Below, one piece after another: positions 22,551-35,824 of a stretch of DNA of 64,000 nucleotides. Each line of letters begins with the position of its first letter. Position 1 is the first letter of the stretch. Where the stretch lies: the NCBI RefSeq assembly GCF_030253575.1, contig NC_080559.1:28050501-28114500 (forward strand), read 5' to 3'. Below the pieces are notes generated by a model that was given only the letters and a program-made list of their open reading frames with translations, made no database searches and had not been told where the DNA came from. The translations under genes were made by a program, and so were the position numbers. Source of the DNA: Rhododendron vialii (lineage: Eukaryota > Streptophyta > Magnoliopsida > Ericales > Ericaceae).

Positions 22551-23883
22551 TGTTAAAATTTAGAAGCCCAATAATTTTAAGAAGGTGTTGTGTTAACAGG
22601 TTGTAACTTTTAAACTTCTACTTCCTAGTTTGGTGGAGTTTTTTTTTTTCTTTCCATTTTTTACTCTTTTTTTTTTCTTTTATCACGATGTGACCAAATT
22701 TTATAAGAAGGTGCGAATGTGATGGGTAGTATAGGAAATTCATGGGCCTAAGGATATTCTATTAGAAAATTACGTAGGGATATTAAAATCTTACCATAAA
22801 TCTCATAAATAATACTCCGTTGTCCAAGTATTTATAGGAATTTATTTACATATTGCACATGTAGTATTTGGGAAACTAAATAAAAACTCAGTTAGCGTAA
22901 GATCATATGCAAACCACTCGATTTTAGAAAGTCTATCATGGACAATAAATAAGGGCTTGCTATTAATTATTGAAAATTAAAGGGAAATTACAATTACTTG
23001 ATATAGATTACCAAAGCTTTTTGCTGGTTCACATAGGTTACGTATAGTAAATCATTTGCAAAATGGCCATTCTAATTTTCATATTGTGCAATAATATCGA
23101 GTCGAAATATATATTTCATTGAACTCATTTGCTTATCCTTTATCATTACATGTTTGTATGCGTATTTTATACTCATTTTTTATACACGTCAGTGCCACAC
23201 GGTACATGTTTTTAAAAATGTTGGGAAATTGGTTTAAATGGGCAAGATTTGTATTTTTTTATTTTGGCTAATGAACAATTAATGCAGTGAAATCTTATTT
23301 GTCGTTTGAGTTTGGTACTTGCAATCGCATTAGTATCAATTAAAAATGGCTTCCTAATTAAAATTAGGTCGGATCAGTTGAGATATAACGCGCTTAAAAG
23401 CCTAGTCTTGGGTGGTAGGAGTATAAGTTTTGCTTGGGAGACCATAACGATGGATTCTAAGATGGTGGGGAACCATTTCTCAATCTTTTTGTTACGCCAA
23501 GTTATTTGAAAAGATGGACCATTAATAATTTACTACAATCTAATAATATTGACGTCACCGTTATCCGTTATTAGGGGTGTCGTTATCTTTTGGGTTTGAT
23601 TAAGGCTTATAAACAAGTGTTCCACGCAGAATGGGGCTAATTGAAGATAAAAATTCATCATTTGAGATAGTTTTATGTATACTTCATTTTATAATGTCTG
23701 TTGGAGCTGAAACTGTACATGAGATCGTATAGGGAAATTTTTGAAGATGAAGAAAGGAAGAGAGAAGAGTCCCATCGCAATTGGTATAATCCGATTTCTC
23801 TCAATGTATAATTACTCCCACCCTTTTTGATCAATTGATTTTTTTTAACAAAAGGACTAAAATGAAGAGATTAAATTATTTTC
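22551..23883. other. AT-rich intergenic DNA
   Basis: No gene or clear element is recognised. The 67-codon frame at 23306-23509 has no known motif. Confidence 0.4.
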
Positions 23884-24261
23884 ACTGGCGATGGAAAACC
23901 CCATTTTCCACCACCACTTTTTTCGGTCTTACCGTGTGTTTATTATTGATCAGAACTATTCATCTTGTAGACCCCAAATAATAGTGTATCCATGCAAAAA
24001 ATAAACTTGATCCGACATCGATAGAGTATCAAAAATTAAATTTTGCTTTGTAAAATGGACAGTTTATTTTTATTATTATTGACAGAAATCAGATCGTCCA
24101 TTTTATAAACCAAAATTAAAATTTATATATATCTATCGACTTCTGATCAAGTTGATTTTTTGTATGACAATTTTATGCTGTGGGATAGATCACAAGAATA
24201 GAAACTCGGTGGGGCCTATAATGGACGGTGGTGGAAAAATGAGATTTTACATCGGCGGTGG
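23884..24261. mobile_element. Foldback MITE (about 378 bp)
   Basis: The left arm begins CACTGGCGATGGAAAACC and the right end is the complement of a similar sequence (ATCGGCGGTGG). The arms also match inside: AACTTGATCCGACATCGATAG on the left and the complement of CTATCGACTTCTGATCAAGT on the right. Each arm is about 180 bp, with moderate divergence. Confidence 0.7.
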
Positions 24262-24465
24262 ATAGAATTTAGTCTCAAAATGAATTATGATTAAAATACT
24301 TGGACAACAAATGCTACATGCACGCTCACCAATCACACACCTCTCACAATTATATGTGTGTGGTCTAAACATATATGTAGGGTGTACCTATCATTTTTCA
24401 TACTCGGTAGATTATTATTATTATTATTTTGGTCAAAAGGAATAGACATACTCGGTAAATGATTT

Positions 24466-24726
24466 AGGGTGTGATTGGAAATTGGGGAAATAAGTAGAAA
24501 TAAAAGAAGAATATATATATATATATTTTTTGGGTACGTTGGAATTTAAGAAGAAAACTTTTAACAGTTCTCTTCCCTTATTTGGTTTTTAAAGAAAAAG
24601 AAGGGAAAATTTCAAATGCAAAATTAAAATTTTTCGTAATTTCTCTTTAATTTTCCCTAACATTTCCTTCTTAATTGTTTTCCCTTCTTTTCCGCTTGTT
24701 TTCTCAAGTTCCAAACAAACCGTTGT
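24466..24726. mobile_element. Possible MITE, decayed
   Basis: The ends GGGTGTGATTGGAAATTG and the complement of CTTGAGAAAACAAGC-like sequence (CAAGTTCCAAACAAACCG) form weak inverted repeats. The interior is AT-rich with a short TA repeat. It could be chance in low-complexity DNA. Confidence 0.3.
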
Positions 24727-25001
24727 TTTTTTAAGGGAAGATAAATGAACTTCATTGATATAGTAAGAAAAGTATAATGTGCTATTATCGTTACAATATA
24801 ATAATTAAGACACGCCAACTTGAATTGGAAGTTGTAAGGATGAATTAGACACAAGATGATAGTTGAGGGGGGATAAACGTGTTTTCCAGTCTTCTCCAAT
24901 TACATCTCATCATCGGGGGATAAATCCTCGTCTACCTCTTCATTTTCCGCTTAGCAGTTGAGAATCGAAGAAGAAAAAGAGTGAGGAGAGAGAAGGCAAA
25001 C

Positions 25002-25187
25002 ATGGGCGGAGGAGGAGGAGACCACGGGCACCACGGAGATGCAGGTGATTTCAGGACCAAGGTGTGGACCATGACCGGTGGGCCCAACTGCAGGCCCAAG
25101 CACTGGAAGCGCAACACTGCCATCGCCATGGCCGGCGTCTTCCTCATCTGCATCCCCATAGCCATGAAATCCGCAGAACTCGAGGTC

Positions 25188-25225
<38 letters not shown>

Positions 25226-27624
25226 ATTATTATGTAGGAGTATATGTTACTTTTCTATCCATCTGCATATGCGTACACGCATTACATATGCGTCTAGTCG
25301 AACATTTTGGTTGCTTTTCGGCGGATGGTCCTATCTGTTTTGCTGAAGTTGAGATGATTAGATGTTTAATTCTCGGAAAGCGGTTTGCGAGCTTGCTCGA
25401 TCTGGGATTTGGTATTTGCAATTTTAGTTACCGGAAGTGACAACGAAGTCCAGTTTTTTAGGGCTTTTTGTTTTTGTTGAGGTAATTGTTTCAAAGGACA
25501 TCTTTCGCTGTTTGATTCGAGTTCTGGTGTACTGGAGTTGGTCAGTGGGCAGTGACAGTACCATGATCTCGATATATGAATCATGGTATTTGATCTTTTG
25601 CTGATCTATGTTTAATGATGCCCGTGACCTTTGAGTTTGTTAAGGGTTTGGAAATAATGTTGAGGAATAGTTTATGCACTTGAAGGGTGGACTGGTGCAG
25701 CAGTATAGCTGGCCCATTGTGGCCCGTAGGTCACAGGTTGGATTATCTGAAACAACCTGTTTGCTTGCAAGGTTAAGGCTGTGTATAGTAATTCTCCCCA
25801 AACCTCGCATATGTGGGAGCTTTGTGCATTTGGTACCTCTATTTTAATAGTGTGCGCACCTTGCTAGCGAGTTGTGAATATGAGTGCTTCTGTCACTTTC
25901 GAGCAAGGAATTACAAGTTCTAACTTTTGAAACTTGGTTAGAAGCAGATATCAAAATAGAGAGAAGTAGAGGACTGTTTTGAGGAAAGAAGGGTGCAGCA
26001 TAAATTGGCTGCTGCCCTTAACCACTTCCTCTATTGTTGTTTATTCTATGTGCATTTTGAAGTTTTAGTTGTGCAGCATTGAATTGGATTAAATGGTAGT
26101 GGGTTGCATAGATATTGATTAGTTTCTTTGCCCAAGGTTCATCCTATTTATTTTGTTTTTAAGTTGGAAAGAAAGTTTGTAGTTTGAGCTTGTAACTCAT
26201 TACTTTCTTGGAAATTGATCTATTTACAGGGGGGAAACTGTGATTGAACCATATGCTCTATGATATACCTTTTCAACATTTGTGTAAAATGAAATGATTC
26301 ATCAAGCCAAACGCAAGTATAAAATCATTGTTGCAGATGTCCATTTGTACCTCCCCTAACCCCATTTCCCCGTTTTCATGTTTGACCTTGGTGTGAAATA
26401 ACATGATCATGAATCAGAAAACAAATAGATCCTTTTTGAGTCAGGCTATTAGATTTTGTGTAAAACAAGTCTTAGGCCTTGTTTGTTTGGGGGTTTTGAG
26501 GGAGGTTTTTGAGAGTAATGAATGGAGAGAGATAGATAAAGTTTATTGGAGACTGCCCAGGGGATTTGAGTCCCCCAAACGAACAAGGTCTAAGAGATTG
26601 ACCTCTCATCTTATGTGGTTTACTTTTCCAATCCCGTAGCATTCACTTGTCAGTTTTAGGTTATAGAAATGATGCACTTAGGCCGTGGCTGTAACCAGAT
26701 CCAGTCTTTAGGTTGGATCACTGTGCCATTGTCATGTCAGTTGGAGTCTTTGAACTCTTACAACTTACTGCAAGACTATCAGCCACACAAGCCCGTTTTC
26801 ACCTTTAAATGTTATGACTATATCTATTACCATAGGATTCTTCAACCATGTCACATTGATTCTTCTAAATTGTGAAGCACTCTTGTAGGAGTCTAGGACA
26901 CATACACTTGGGTAAGGATATGGCATGGGTGTTCTATATGCATTGTTGGACATGCACCCAATGGAGTTGGTAAGGAGTTGATTTACTGTGTAACGTGTAA
27001 GATTTCTATTTTTCCAATGAATTCTGACACATATTTTTCCTGTAGCTGTTTTATACGTAAATTTTCTGACTCTATTGTGGGTTGCAAACATCATCTCATT
27101 AAAGACACGTTTGCAAAATATGAAACCAAGCATGTCATGGTATCATGAAGAGTGAGGATTAGATGAATCTTACAAAAATAATGCATCCTCCCCCGTATCC
27201 GTGCTGATGTAACATATATTTCTCGCATTGTCTATGCATTCTTCTTGTCTTTTTGTGCACGTCCAACTTCAATAGAATGCACTTATTTTTACTGGTGTTA
27301 GAGGTTTTCCTTTTCCAAGGACCACATCATCTCTATGATCTCTCCACATTTTGTCCTTGACTACTACCAGCTTACGCTTCTTGTTTAGTGATGAGCTTCG
27401 TATCTACTCATGGAAGAAATGCTTATAGGACAAAATCTCCATGAATGTATTAACTTTTGACTCTGCCATCGGATTGTGTGGGTGTTCCCACGTGCTTGTG
27501 ATAAGAGTTCTTTGACATGCTAAAAACATTTTCTTTTCTTCTTCTGCAGCAACGGCCACATCACCCAGTTCGCCCCATACCTTCGCAGCTCTGGTGCAAG
27601 AACTTTGGGAAGAAGGAATATTGA
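25002..27624 (+). CDS. Small mitochondrial complex I subunit (ESSS/NDUFB11-like)
   Basis: Exon 1 is 25002-25184 and exon 2 is 27550-27624. They join at CTCGAG/GTCACC and TCTGCAG/CAACGG in phase 0, giving 85 residues. I chose the ATG before the glycine run (MGGGGGDHGHHGDAGDF), not the in-frame one 21 bases upstream, because related plant proteins start there as I recall. Residues about 38-54 form a single membrane helix (TAIAMAGVFLICIPIAM). The C-terminus, EQRPHHPVRPIPSQLWCKNF, is strongly reminiscent of the plant protein annotated as the ESSS subunit of NADH:ubiquinone oxidoreductase (At2g42310/At3g57785), a membrane-arm accessory subunit. The subunit name is from memory and less sure than the exon structure. 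A CT microsatellite begins 6 bases inside the 2.37-kb intron, and a MITE lies further in. Confidence 0.75.
25191..25222. repeat. CT microsatellite beside a splice donor
   Basis: About 15 CT units start six bases after the GT of the complex I subunit intron. Length changes here would alter the sequence just downstream of the donor. Confidence 0.9.
26471..26594. mobile_element. MITE in the complex I subunit intron
   Basis: A 124-bp element begins CTTAGGCCTTGTTTGTTTGG and ends CAAACGAACAAGGTCTAAG, with terminal inverted repeats of about 30 bp. Its interior (GTAATGAATGGAGAGAGATA) matches the complement of the family at 21965-22415, so it may be a deletion derivative of a related element. Confidence 0.7.
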
Positions 27625-29134
27625 TTTGTAGTCGCTTGTTTGGCCATAACATCTATACAAACTTGCTTTTGTCAGAGAACAGTATTGCCTTTTTTGTTTT
27701 CGACTCAGGGTTCCTGAATTTCGTCAATGTACTGCTGATATATCGCTTGTGGATGAACGTGACGTTGTTAGCATCATAAGTTGTTTGAATAAGATAATGA
27801 CTCTTGGACTTCCCCCTTCATTTTTGCCAGATGGATTGCAGAATGTATGATTAGTTTTCTCTTAGCAAAAGCAAATTGCATTCTCCTCGATAAGGTCTGA
27901 TGGGTACTCTATTGCTGGACTTTTGCTTGTGAAATAATACCAGGGAAGGTGGACTCTGCTTTATGACATACCAGAGGTGTCCCAGGTTCATCAGACTAGG
28001 GATTCACAGGGTTTAGTATTTTCTCTTTTACTTAAAACATTGTTTGGTAGATTGAGGCATCAAGTTCTGTTGTCGTCAGTGCGTTTTATAAGCACCCAAA
28101 AGTTTCCCATGGCTTCCGACAGTTTCAATGAAGCTTCTGACAATTTGAATAACACTGCCCCATCCAAATTAGTACTCTCTTCAACTCTCTGCACTTCAAA
28201 TTCAAATCCTTCTTCCAGTTTCTTTTATTTTCACTTGGCAACCCCTTCAGTAACCATCTTCAACCACACATAAAGCCATCCAGAAGCAAGTTACCATGAA
28301 ACCGTGAGTATCATGCAAGATCGGGATGACACACTGAAAGCATCAAACCCAAAACCTAACACAGATGGACATATTGGAAGCGCGTGTGTGGGGTGGGGGG
28401 CTCCTCGATCCAAACTTAATTCCTGTGTGCTTTGAAGTTGAGAAATGAGTTGTATGATCCTCTGTAAGTTCTAGGATCAAAGATGGAGTCCGGGTTTCAA
28501 ACTAAGGGAATGAATTTGAGGCCAAGTAAAACTCGTACTCCACCCTATGACCAGTCCAACCATCCCAAACGCACAACAGAGTATTATAACCAACAGATAC
28601 TAATGATGTATAATGTCATTGGATAGAACAGTGTCGTATGATGACACAAAACGCAGAAAGATTGAAATGACACAAAAAACGAGAAAGATGTATCATTGTT
28701 TTGTTCTTCTTGTTGAAAAGTCGTTTGATTTTCACAACCTTTTTATAGCTACACTTTTATTTCTATTTTTATCTTTATGTAATGTGAATTTGCGAAATTA
28801 ATTTGTTACTCCTTCACATCTGGAAAGATAACAATGCAAATTCATACAATTAGAAGACAAAAAATAAAGAAGCGTGGTTATAAAAAGGGAATGAAAATCA
28901 CTATACCAAATTAGCGGGAAAAAAAAGCTATGTAATCTGTAATCTGTAAAAGATAAACATTACATACAAATTTTGGATTTTTCAAAACAATAATTTTAGT
29001 ACCACATGCAAGACAGTGCGGGACTCATCACTGTAAGTGTATGTTTGACTATAATTGTTTTCAACCTAAAGTGAGTGGTGCTAGCAAAATTGTTTTCAAA
29101 ATTAAACTTTCCTCTTCCCCAACTTTCCCCCGTC
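27625..29134. other. Intergenic stretch between the complex I subunit and SEND1
   Basis: It contains the 3' UTR of the first gene and the promoter of the second. The 98-codon frame at 27977-28273 has no recognised domain and was not called. Confidence 0.4.
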
Positions 29135-29157
29135 GTCTCTCTCTCTCTCTCTCTCTC
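29135..29157. promoter_or_regulatory. CT (GAGA-type) tract 45 bp before the SEND1 start
   Basis: About 11 CT units lie between 45 and 67 bases before the SEND1 ATG, likely in the core promoter or 5' UTR. In plants such tracts are bound by BPC/GAGA-binding proteins; that role here is inference. Confidence 0.45.
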
Positions 29158-29201
29158 GTCCGGGAGTGCAGTGAACTCTGGTATGAAGAAGTAGGGCAAA
29201 G

Positions 29202-32200
29202 ATGGGGGTGAAGAACCTGTGGGACATCCTAGAATCGTGCAAGAAAACTCTCCCTCTTCATCACCTCAAGTAAGTCCTACTGTTATTCCTCTCTCTCTCG
29301 ATTTAGTTGCTCAAATCACATGCCCACTTATTCTTTCTGCAAACCTAAACTTTATGCCGAAGTACATAAACAGATGTGCATCTTTTTGCGTACGCTCAAA
29401 GAATTTGCTTTTGGGTGCTAGGAATAAAAGGGTATGCATAGATTTGTCTTGTTGGATGGTTCAACTTCAGAATGTCAACAAGTCCCACTGTCCCCTCAAG
29501 GACAAGCTTTATCTCAAGGGTCTCTTCCACCGCCTCCGAGCCCTCATTGCTTTGAATTGCAGCCTTATCTTTGTTACTGGTACTCTAATTTCACCCTCTT
29601 TCCACGCCCCCCTCCCTCTTTTTTGGTTTGAACTTGTGTAACTAAGCTATATTGTTTACCTGATAAAAACATTTACGTTTTTGATTTTTTTCTTGCAATT
29701 TCAAGTGGGAATTTTTTATGACGGATACTCATGCAATTAGGTAGATCTCTATCAATTGTTATATTTTGGTATGCAGTGAACTAGGTTAAAAGGAGCCTCC
29801 CACCGTAATTAGTTAGCACCTTGGGCCCATGGAGGTCATTTTAGGCATTTGAATTTACTAGTAGATATCCAGTTGACAACCAATGCGTCAAAACATTGGA
29901 TACAGAATTTGGAATATCGATTATATCATCATATGGGATTATATATGGCTAACCATTTGTCAGGCCATTCACCACAGCCGTATTTGAATGGATTTCATCA
30001 GCATACAAGATATCTCAAGGAGAATAGCAAGTTTTGTTCAAACATACTAGTCATCAATATTCAAGAAAACTCTGTAATGATAAATGGTTCTTGTGGAAGA
30101 TAGTGGTTCAATGTCGGTACTAAGCTTTTGACAATAAGGAATTTGTGCATTGGAATGTTGCAATAGTAGAACACTGACATACGGGGACGATCATGTCATT
30201 AGGGTAAAAGGCTTCGAGGCTTAGTGAGTTTACTGAAAGATCAACATAATGTAAAGGTCAGCATCCGTACCTCTTAAGTAGGCTAAAATAGGTTGCTTGG
30301 CTCTCATTTTCAAGCTTTGAATTTCAGACGAATAAGAATTTCAAGAATATAATTGATTTCTAAGCTTTCCACGATTTGGTTAGATAGTTTCTGAATGGGG
30401 AATATCTAGGACCTATATATTCTCTATTTGTTTATTCCTATCTTTTCTTTCCTTTTTTCCATAGATGAAAAAAATCGAACTAGTCAATGATCTTTGTTGT
30501 TTCATAGATGGATCAATTCCAGCTATCAAATTATCCACTTATAGGCGGCGCTTGAAGTCCGGAACTGAGGTAGGATTCTTACTGGACAACTACATTCCCT
30601 TCATTTGAACTTCTAAGTTTTGAGATAATTTTGTTCTAACTGGAGTTAATGAAGGTAGGTCACACAGGATGAAACAAATACACAGAAAGTTGCTCCACTT
30701 CGAAGAAATATGGGATCCGAGTTTTCTTGTATGATAAAAGAGGCCAAACTGCTTGGTGTGGCTCTTGGGATTCCAAGTTTAGATGGGTAATTTTGATTTT
30801 ACTCTGGAAAAATCTTTTCTATCCTGCAAAAGTACGAGTCATCAGAAGTAAAGATGACAAATAGGAAAGGATTATGGAAGATTAATGATGATTAATATCC
30901 CATTCTTCTACTTTTATGTATTTCCTTATTTGATCTTTGAGATGCTCCAATATATGATTTGCATGGTCAACTGTGTGCAGTGCACACATTCCATTTTACA
31001 TAAAAACAATAAATGATGACTGAAAGATGACACTTTTCTTCTCCTTTGCAAGAAAATACACAACAGAGGAGACAAAATGAGATGTCGCATATCCGGTAGA
31101 AATTGTCTCACTTACCTTCTTACCTTTCATTCGATTGTGTCCCTTCTTGTGGTAGACCGTCTCAGGGTTGGTACTTCAAGTTATTATCTGTTCAAGTTTG
31201 CCTGTTTCAGAGGTCTGCTTTACTTTTCTCATAGTGTTCTTTAGAATAAGAAACATGGGATTTTCAAATTTCATGACCTAAAGTGCGCAATATGACGGAA
31301 CTAGGAAGTTGTTTTTCAATTGTATAGTTCACTGGCATCTGCCAATATTTCCTTAATTTTGATGCCCAATTAGTGAACCAGAATCCATTTTCACTGGAGC
31401 TAAACTTAGTCAATATTAAGTGCATTAAACATTTATGAGGGTAGCAAATGAGTACTTCAATGATAAAAGAAATTCCGTCGTGTTTCTAAGATCAGGAGTA
31501 GAAGTTGGTTTGCAATGTACACGCCTGGGGATGCAATTCCTTGCGATTTCATTACCTTAATATCTGCTTATTGGTTTAACCATATAGACATATGCATCAG
31601 ACTCGTCATTGGCATGTTTACAGTTAAAGGAAGAGCAACTTCTGTATATGTATTCTTTTGGGATGACAAGCATGTGGGTGATGCAAGTATTTTTAAATTT
31701 TGATTCGTGAAAATTTGAATGTTACAGGTTAATTTATAATCTTATAATCATCCTTTCATGTTACAAGTTAATATTAACCCTTAGTTGCACCTTCACCTGC
31801 CCAAACCATACTCAGGGTTGAGGAAGCTGAAGCTCAGTGTGCATTGTTGAACTCAGAGTCATTATGTGTAAGGAAAACCTGTTTGTGTTTCTTTTGGTGA
31901 CAATCTCATTGCTGTTGCATTATTTTTGTGGTAATCGTTGCTGCTGGTTTTGTTCTTATCGTGTCACCAGGACGGATGTTTCAGTTCGGACTCTGATATC
32001 TTCCTGTTTGGTGCAAGGACAGTGTATAGAGATATTTGCCTTGGTGAGCATATGCTTTTTCCTTGCTCCTGCAGTATAGAAACCATGTTATCCCTTTGGG
32101 CCTTATCATTTCGATTATTTCTTATGTGAGCTAATACTGATGATTTGTTGTGAATAATTTAGGGGAAGGTGGTTATGTAGTTTGTTATGAGATGGCTGAC

Positions 32201-35200
32201 ATTGAGAGAAAACTTGGCTTTGGAAGGAACTCCTTGGTAATTTTCTTTCCGGATATTTTCTGATGAAATAGCCCCTAAAATTTTCCCTAGTGTACCACAA
32301 TGTTCTGATACATTTTGAGTCAACAAAAATAGTTCTCGTTCAGGAAATGCTTCTCTTTAAATACACTACGATGGATTTACATTCTAGCATGTTTTCTTTC
32401 TTTACCATGGTCTCCGAAATTATCATGAATGTTTCTACGGCTTTTACCTCTCTATTTAATGTGTTAGCAACTGGTTTGGCTCTTCTATTGTAAATCAAAT
32501 ATTCCAGTTTGTAGCTTATCCTGTGGGATTATGTCAGTATTAAGTATTATAACTGACCTCTAATCTTCAGATTACATTGGCCATTTTTCTTGGTAGTGAC
32601 TACTCCCCAGGTGTTCGTGGGCTAGGCCCGGTAAGTTGAATAATCTGCTGCTTCTCAGTTTATTTGATCTTTTCTCTACTTAATTCAATTTAGGTTTTGT
32701 GACGTGTGCTTGGTTGACGGACTCTTAAGCTTTTCAACCTGGTTTGCAGGAGTCAGCTTGCCAGATTGTTAAGTCGGCGGGTGATAATGCAGTTCTTCAA
32801 CGGCTTGCGTTGGAAGGATTGTCATTTGCAAAGAAGTTAAAGGGTTCAAGGAAACAGGGGTGCAGCTCCAAAGAAAATGAGCTGAATCATGACATTAACA
32901 TCAATGGTGAAGAAAAGAAAATTATGGATAGTAGTGTCAATAGATTATCGTATCCTGACTAGAGAAATGTCATCACCTCTCATCAGTATATTTATCAGTG
33001 ATGTTATCACCGACTGATTATCTAACAGTTCAAGTACCAGCTTAGCTACGGGTCTTAAGGCAGCTAGGAATAAAGCACTATTCGGACATTCTTCTCCCAA
33101 GGGTGATACAACAAGAAGCCAACAAGAACTGACTTTTCAATATCAGGAAAAGTCTATAATTCTAGTCAGTATAATCTATCACATCGTGGCTCAATAGAGT
33201 GCCCTAGTACCCTGATTGAGCTACTCCTTCAGAATTAGGCTCCACGTTACCACATAATCTAGACAGGCATTAAAAGGAGACAGCTTTATTTATGTGTTCT
33301 TGTGGTCTCTAAATCTTTTGTTGTCTAACTGTTGCTGCGATCCTTGTTTTGGTAGGAATTGAACATGATTTACAAGGGGAAGATCACTTCCTGCAAGTTA
33401 TTGATGCATATTTGAAGCCAAAGTGCCATTCAGCTGATTCTGAAGTTGTGCATAGGTTTGCCTTTCACTGCTTCTGTTTTTCATTTGTTTAGAAACAGTG
33501 CTGTGAACTTGCTGAGAAGAAGCAGGAAGTGGGAAACATTATGACACCAACTGTTAACTACTACTTTACTATTGCAGGGTTCTTGCTTTGCATCCATTTC
33601 ACCGCATCAAACTTCAGCAGATGTGTGCTCAAGTTTTTGACTGGCCTCCGGAGAAAACAGGTCTTTAGATGATGTATTCTGCACTTGCAATCACACAAAT
33701 GCTCTCCTCATGTTGATTCATGGTTTTATCAGACTTTTTGTGGTGGTTGAAATTATTGAATACATTTTTTTGTTGACAAGTTGAAAGTCTAGAAACTTGA
33801 TTATAGTTTAACACCATACAAGTACTATCATTCCAAAACCTGAAATTACAGGTGGGGTGAGGAAGCATGAGATCTTTGAGCATCACTTTTTTCGTTTTTT
33901 CGTTTTTCCAAAAATTGCCCTTCTTGTTCCATGGGGAGGAAAGTTTGTTCTGTTCATTCTCATAATGATATCTTGTTTGGTACTTGTGGTTCAGACGAGT
34001 ATATCCTGCCTAAGATTGCTGAAAGAGACTTGCGGCGATTTGCTAATTTGCGTTCTACTTCGTCCAAACTAGGAGTTCGTCTTCCATTGGATAAGGTACT
34101 ATTCGACTGTTCTTTGATCCTTGTAACCTCAGTCATTGTACGGCTTATTGAACTTTATTCTCCTCTTGACTCATGCCTTAGAAGGCAAACTTTTTCCGTG
34201 AAGGTTCTTGGGAGTTAATATTACTAGGCTTGTTTGGATATCCCGCAGTTAGAATGTTAATGTTTTTTTCTCGGGGTTTGAAACAAATGCAATTTTTTTA
34301 AGGGAGCCAGTACATCCATCCTTTCCTCATGAAGCTAGTTGACCCATTCATCTATGAAGCAACTGCTTAAACAGATTATAGGAACCCGTGGTCATCAAAA
34401 TCATGACAAAGAACAATGATACAGATTCACTTCAGGAAATGTCAACCATGTCCAGCATCTATAGCTTGTAATTGTTGAAAGTCGATGTGATACTAGTTGG
34501 CTTTCGTCTTTGTACTCCATGGTATCAAAATCTATGTGCCTGCAATTGGTGTGGGCTGATGATTCTTTTTCCAACTGCAGATGCCCGTTAAGTGTCCTGT
34601 GTCTGGCATCATCAAGCCAAGAAAAGTTCATGGACAAGAATGCTTTGAAGTTTCCTGGGAAGAAATGCATGGACTTAACACCTCTATAGTACCAGCTGAT
34701 CTCGTTGAGAGGTAATCAGTCTCTATCAGGGTTGTCATTTTTGTAGAACAACTTAATTCGTATAAAATAATAGGTTGTGTTCCCTTTGAGGTGTTCATGG
34801 TGGGCATGTTGAAGTACTTTTCTAACTTAACTTCCTGTTTGAGTTGAATGAATGATGTTCCATTCTGCTTTTCTCATAAAGAAAATCCAGGCAAGCCATT
34901 TCAAGTTCATTTGGCATTTTTTGAGAACAGTAAAGGAATTCTATTATTTCCAATCAAGCCTAGGAGTGAGTGATAATCTCTTAAACAATGATCTCTTGTT
35001 AATAAACTTTTGTTATAGATGTAAATGAGATGAATTAGTTCCACTTAGGTCTTATGTCATTTTCTTATTATACTGATGTAAATATTTGATGCAGAATATT
35101 TTTTAACTATGGTAGGATAGAACCGTACCTTTCAATAATGGAAATTCTAATTTCTTCCGTTTTCCCCTCAGTGCTTGTCCTGAAAAGATTCTGGAGTTTG

Positions 35201-35697
35201 AGGAGCGAAGAGCTCAAGGGAAAAAACAAAATCATCGTAAACCCAAACCAAAGAAATCAGAGAACAGAGCACCTCTGAAAGAAATTGACTTAAAACTCCA
35301 AAACCTGCTTCTTGACATCGAACTTGAGAGCAATGCCAGACAGAAAGCTTCTTTAACCATGGAAGCAAAATCGACTAATGGAAACGCGGTGATCGAAGTC
35401 GATCAAATGAAACAAAACCTGCTTCTGCTTCCTACTGAATTAGAAGGCAAGGTTGAAAGGAACAATGTGTCAGGACGCTACCCTACTGGTTCACATGCGG
35501 CAACAACTGAAGTCATTGACCTCTTGAGCCCGTCCCCTTCTGTGCCAAGTCGCATGGTTTCAAAATGTCAACGAGCCAGTGTCGACTGTATTGAAATGAT
35601 CGACTTAAGTGAGTCAGAAATTGAAGCATCTCCTGAGCATGCAAAGAAGGCAAGAGAGTTGAGGTTGTTCTTAGCTAGCATTAGACAAGACTGTTAG
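29202..35697 (+). CDS. SEND1: SEND1/GEN-type structure-specific endonuclease
   Basis: Fourteen exons give 590 residues with every phase kept: 29202-29269, 29422-29579, 30508-30569, 30659-30786, 31816-31867, 31971-32043, 32163-32236, 32571-32630, 32750-32906, 33356-33455, 33578-33660, 33995-34095, 34581-34711, 35172-35697. It is a RAD2/XPG-family nuclease acting on single-stranded, flap and Holliday-junction DNA in repair and recombination. The N-terminal nuclease part begins MGVKNLWDILESC, with the metal-binding Asp30 in VCIDLSCW. The internal part carries GVEEAEAQCALL and SSDSDIFLFGA (about 140-172) and the GSDYSPGVRGLGP helix-turn region (about 213-225, Asp215). A chromodomain-like segment (CPVSGIIKPRKVHGQECFEVS) follows at about 375-415. 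The tail has a basic patch and acidic VIDLLS/MIDLSESE motifs that look SUMO-interacting. All catalytic acidic residues I can place are intact. The end of exon 9 is the least certain border. Confidence 0.93.
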
Positions 35698-35818
35698 TTG
35701 CCAACTATAAAGGAAGAATCATGTGTAGCTCAAGAGCATTATGTATCTATCTTTGATTTCTAGAAATCGAGTGTAACAGCACGCTTAGTATGCTTATGTT
35801 AGTCTTCAATGGTGTTGA

Positions 35819-35824
35819 AATAAA
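35819..35824 (+). terminator. Polyadenylation signal of SEND1
   Basis: AATAAA lies 122 bases after the SEND1 stop codon, a usual distance for a plant near-upstream element. Inferred from position. Confidence 0.4.

Noticed and set aside
27977-28273. 98-codon frame upstream of SEND1
   Set aside because: It has no domain or conserved motif and sits in intergenic DNA; transcript data would be needed to support it.
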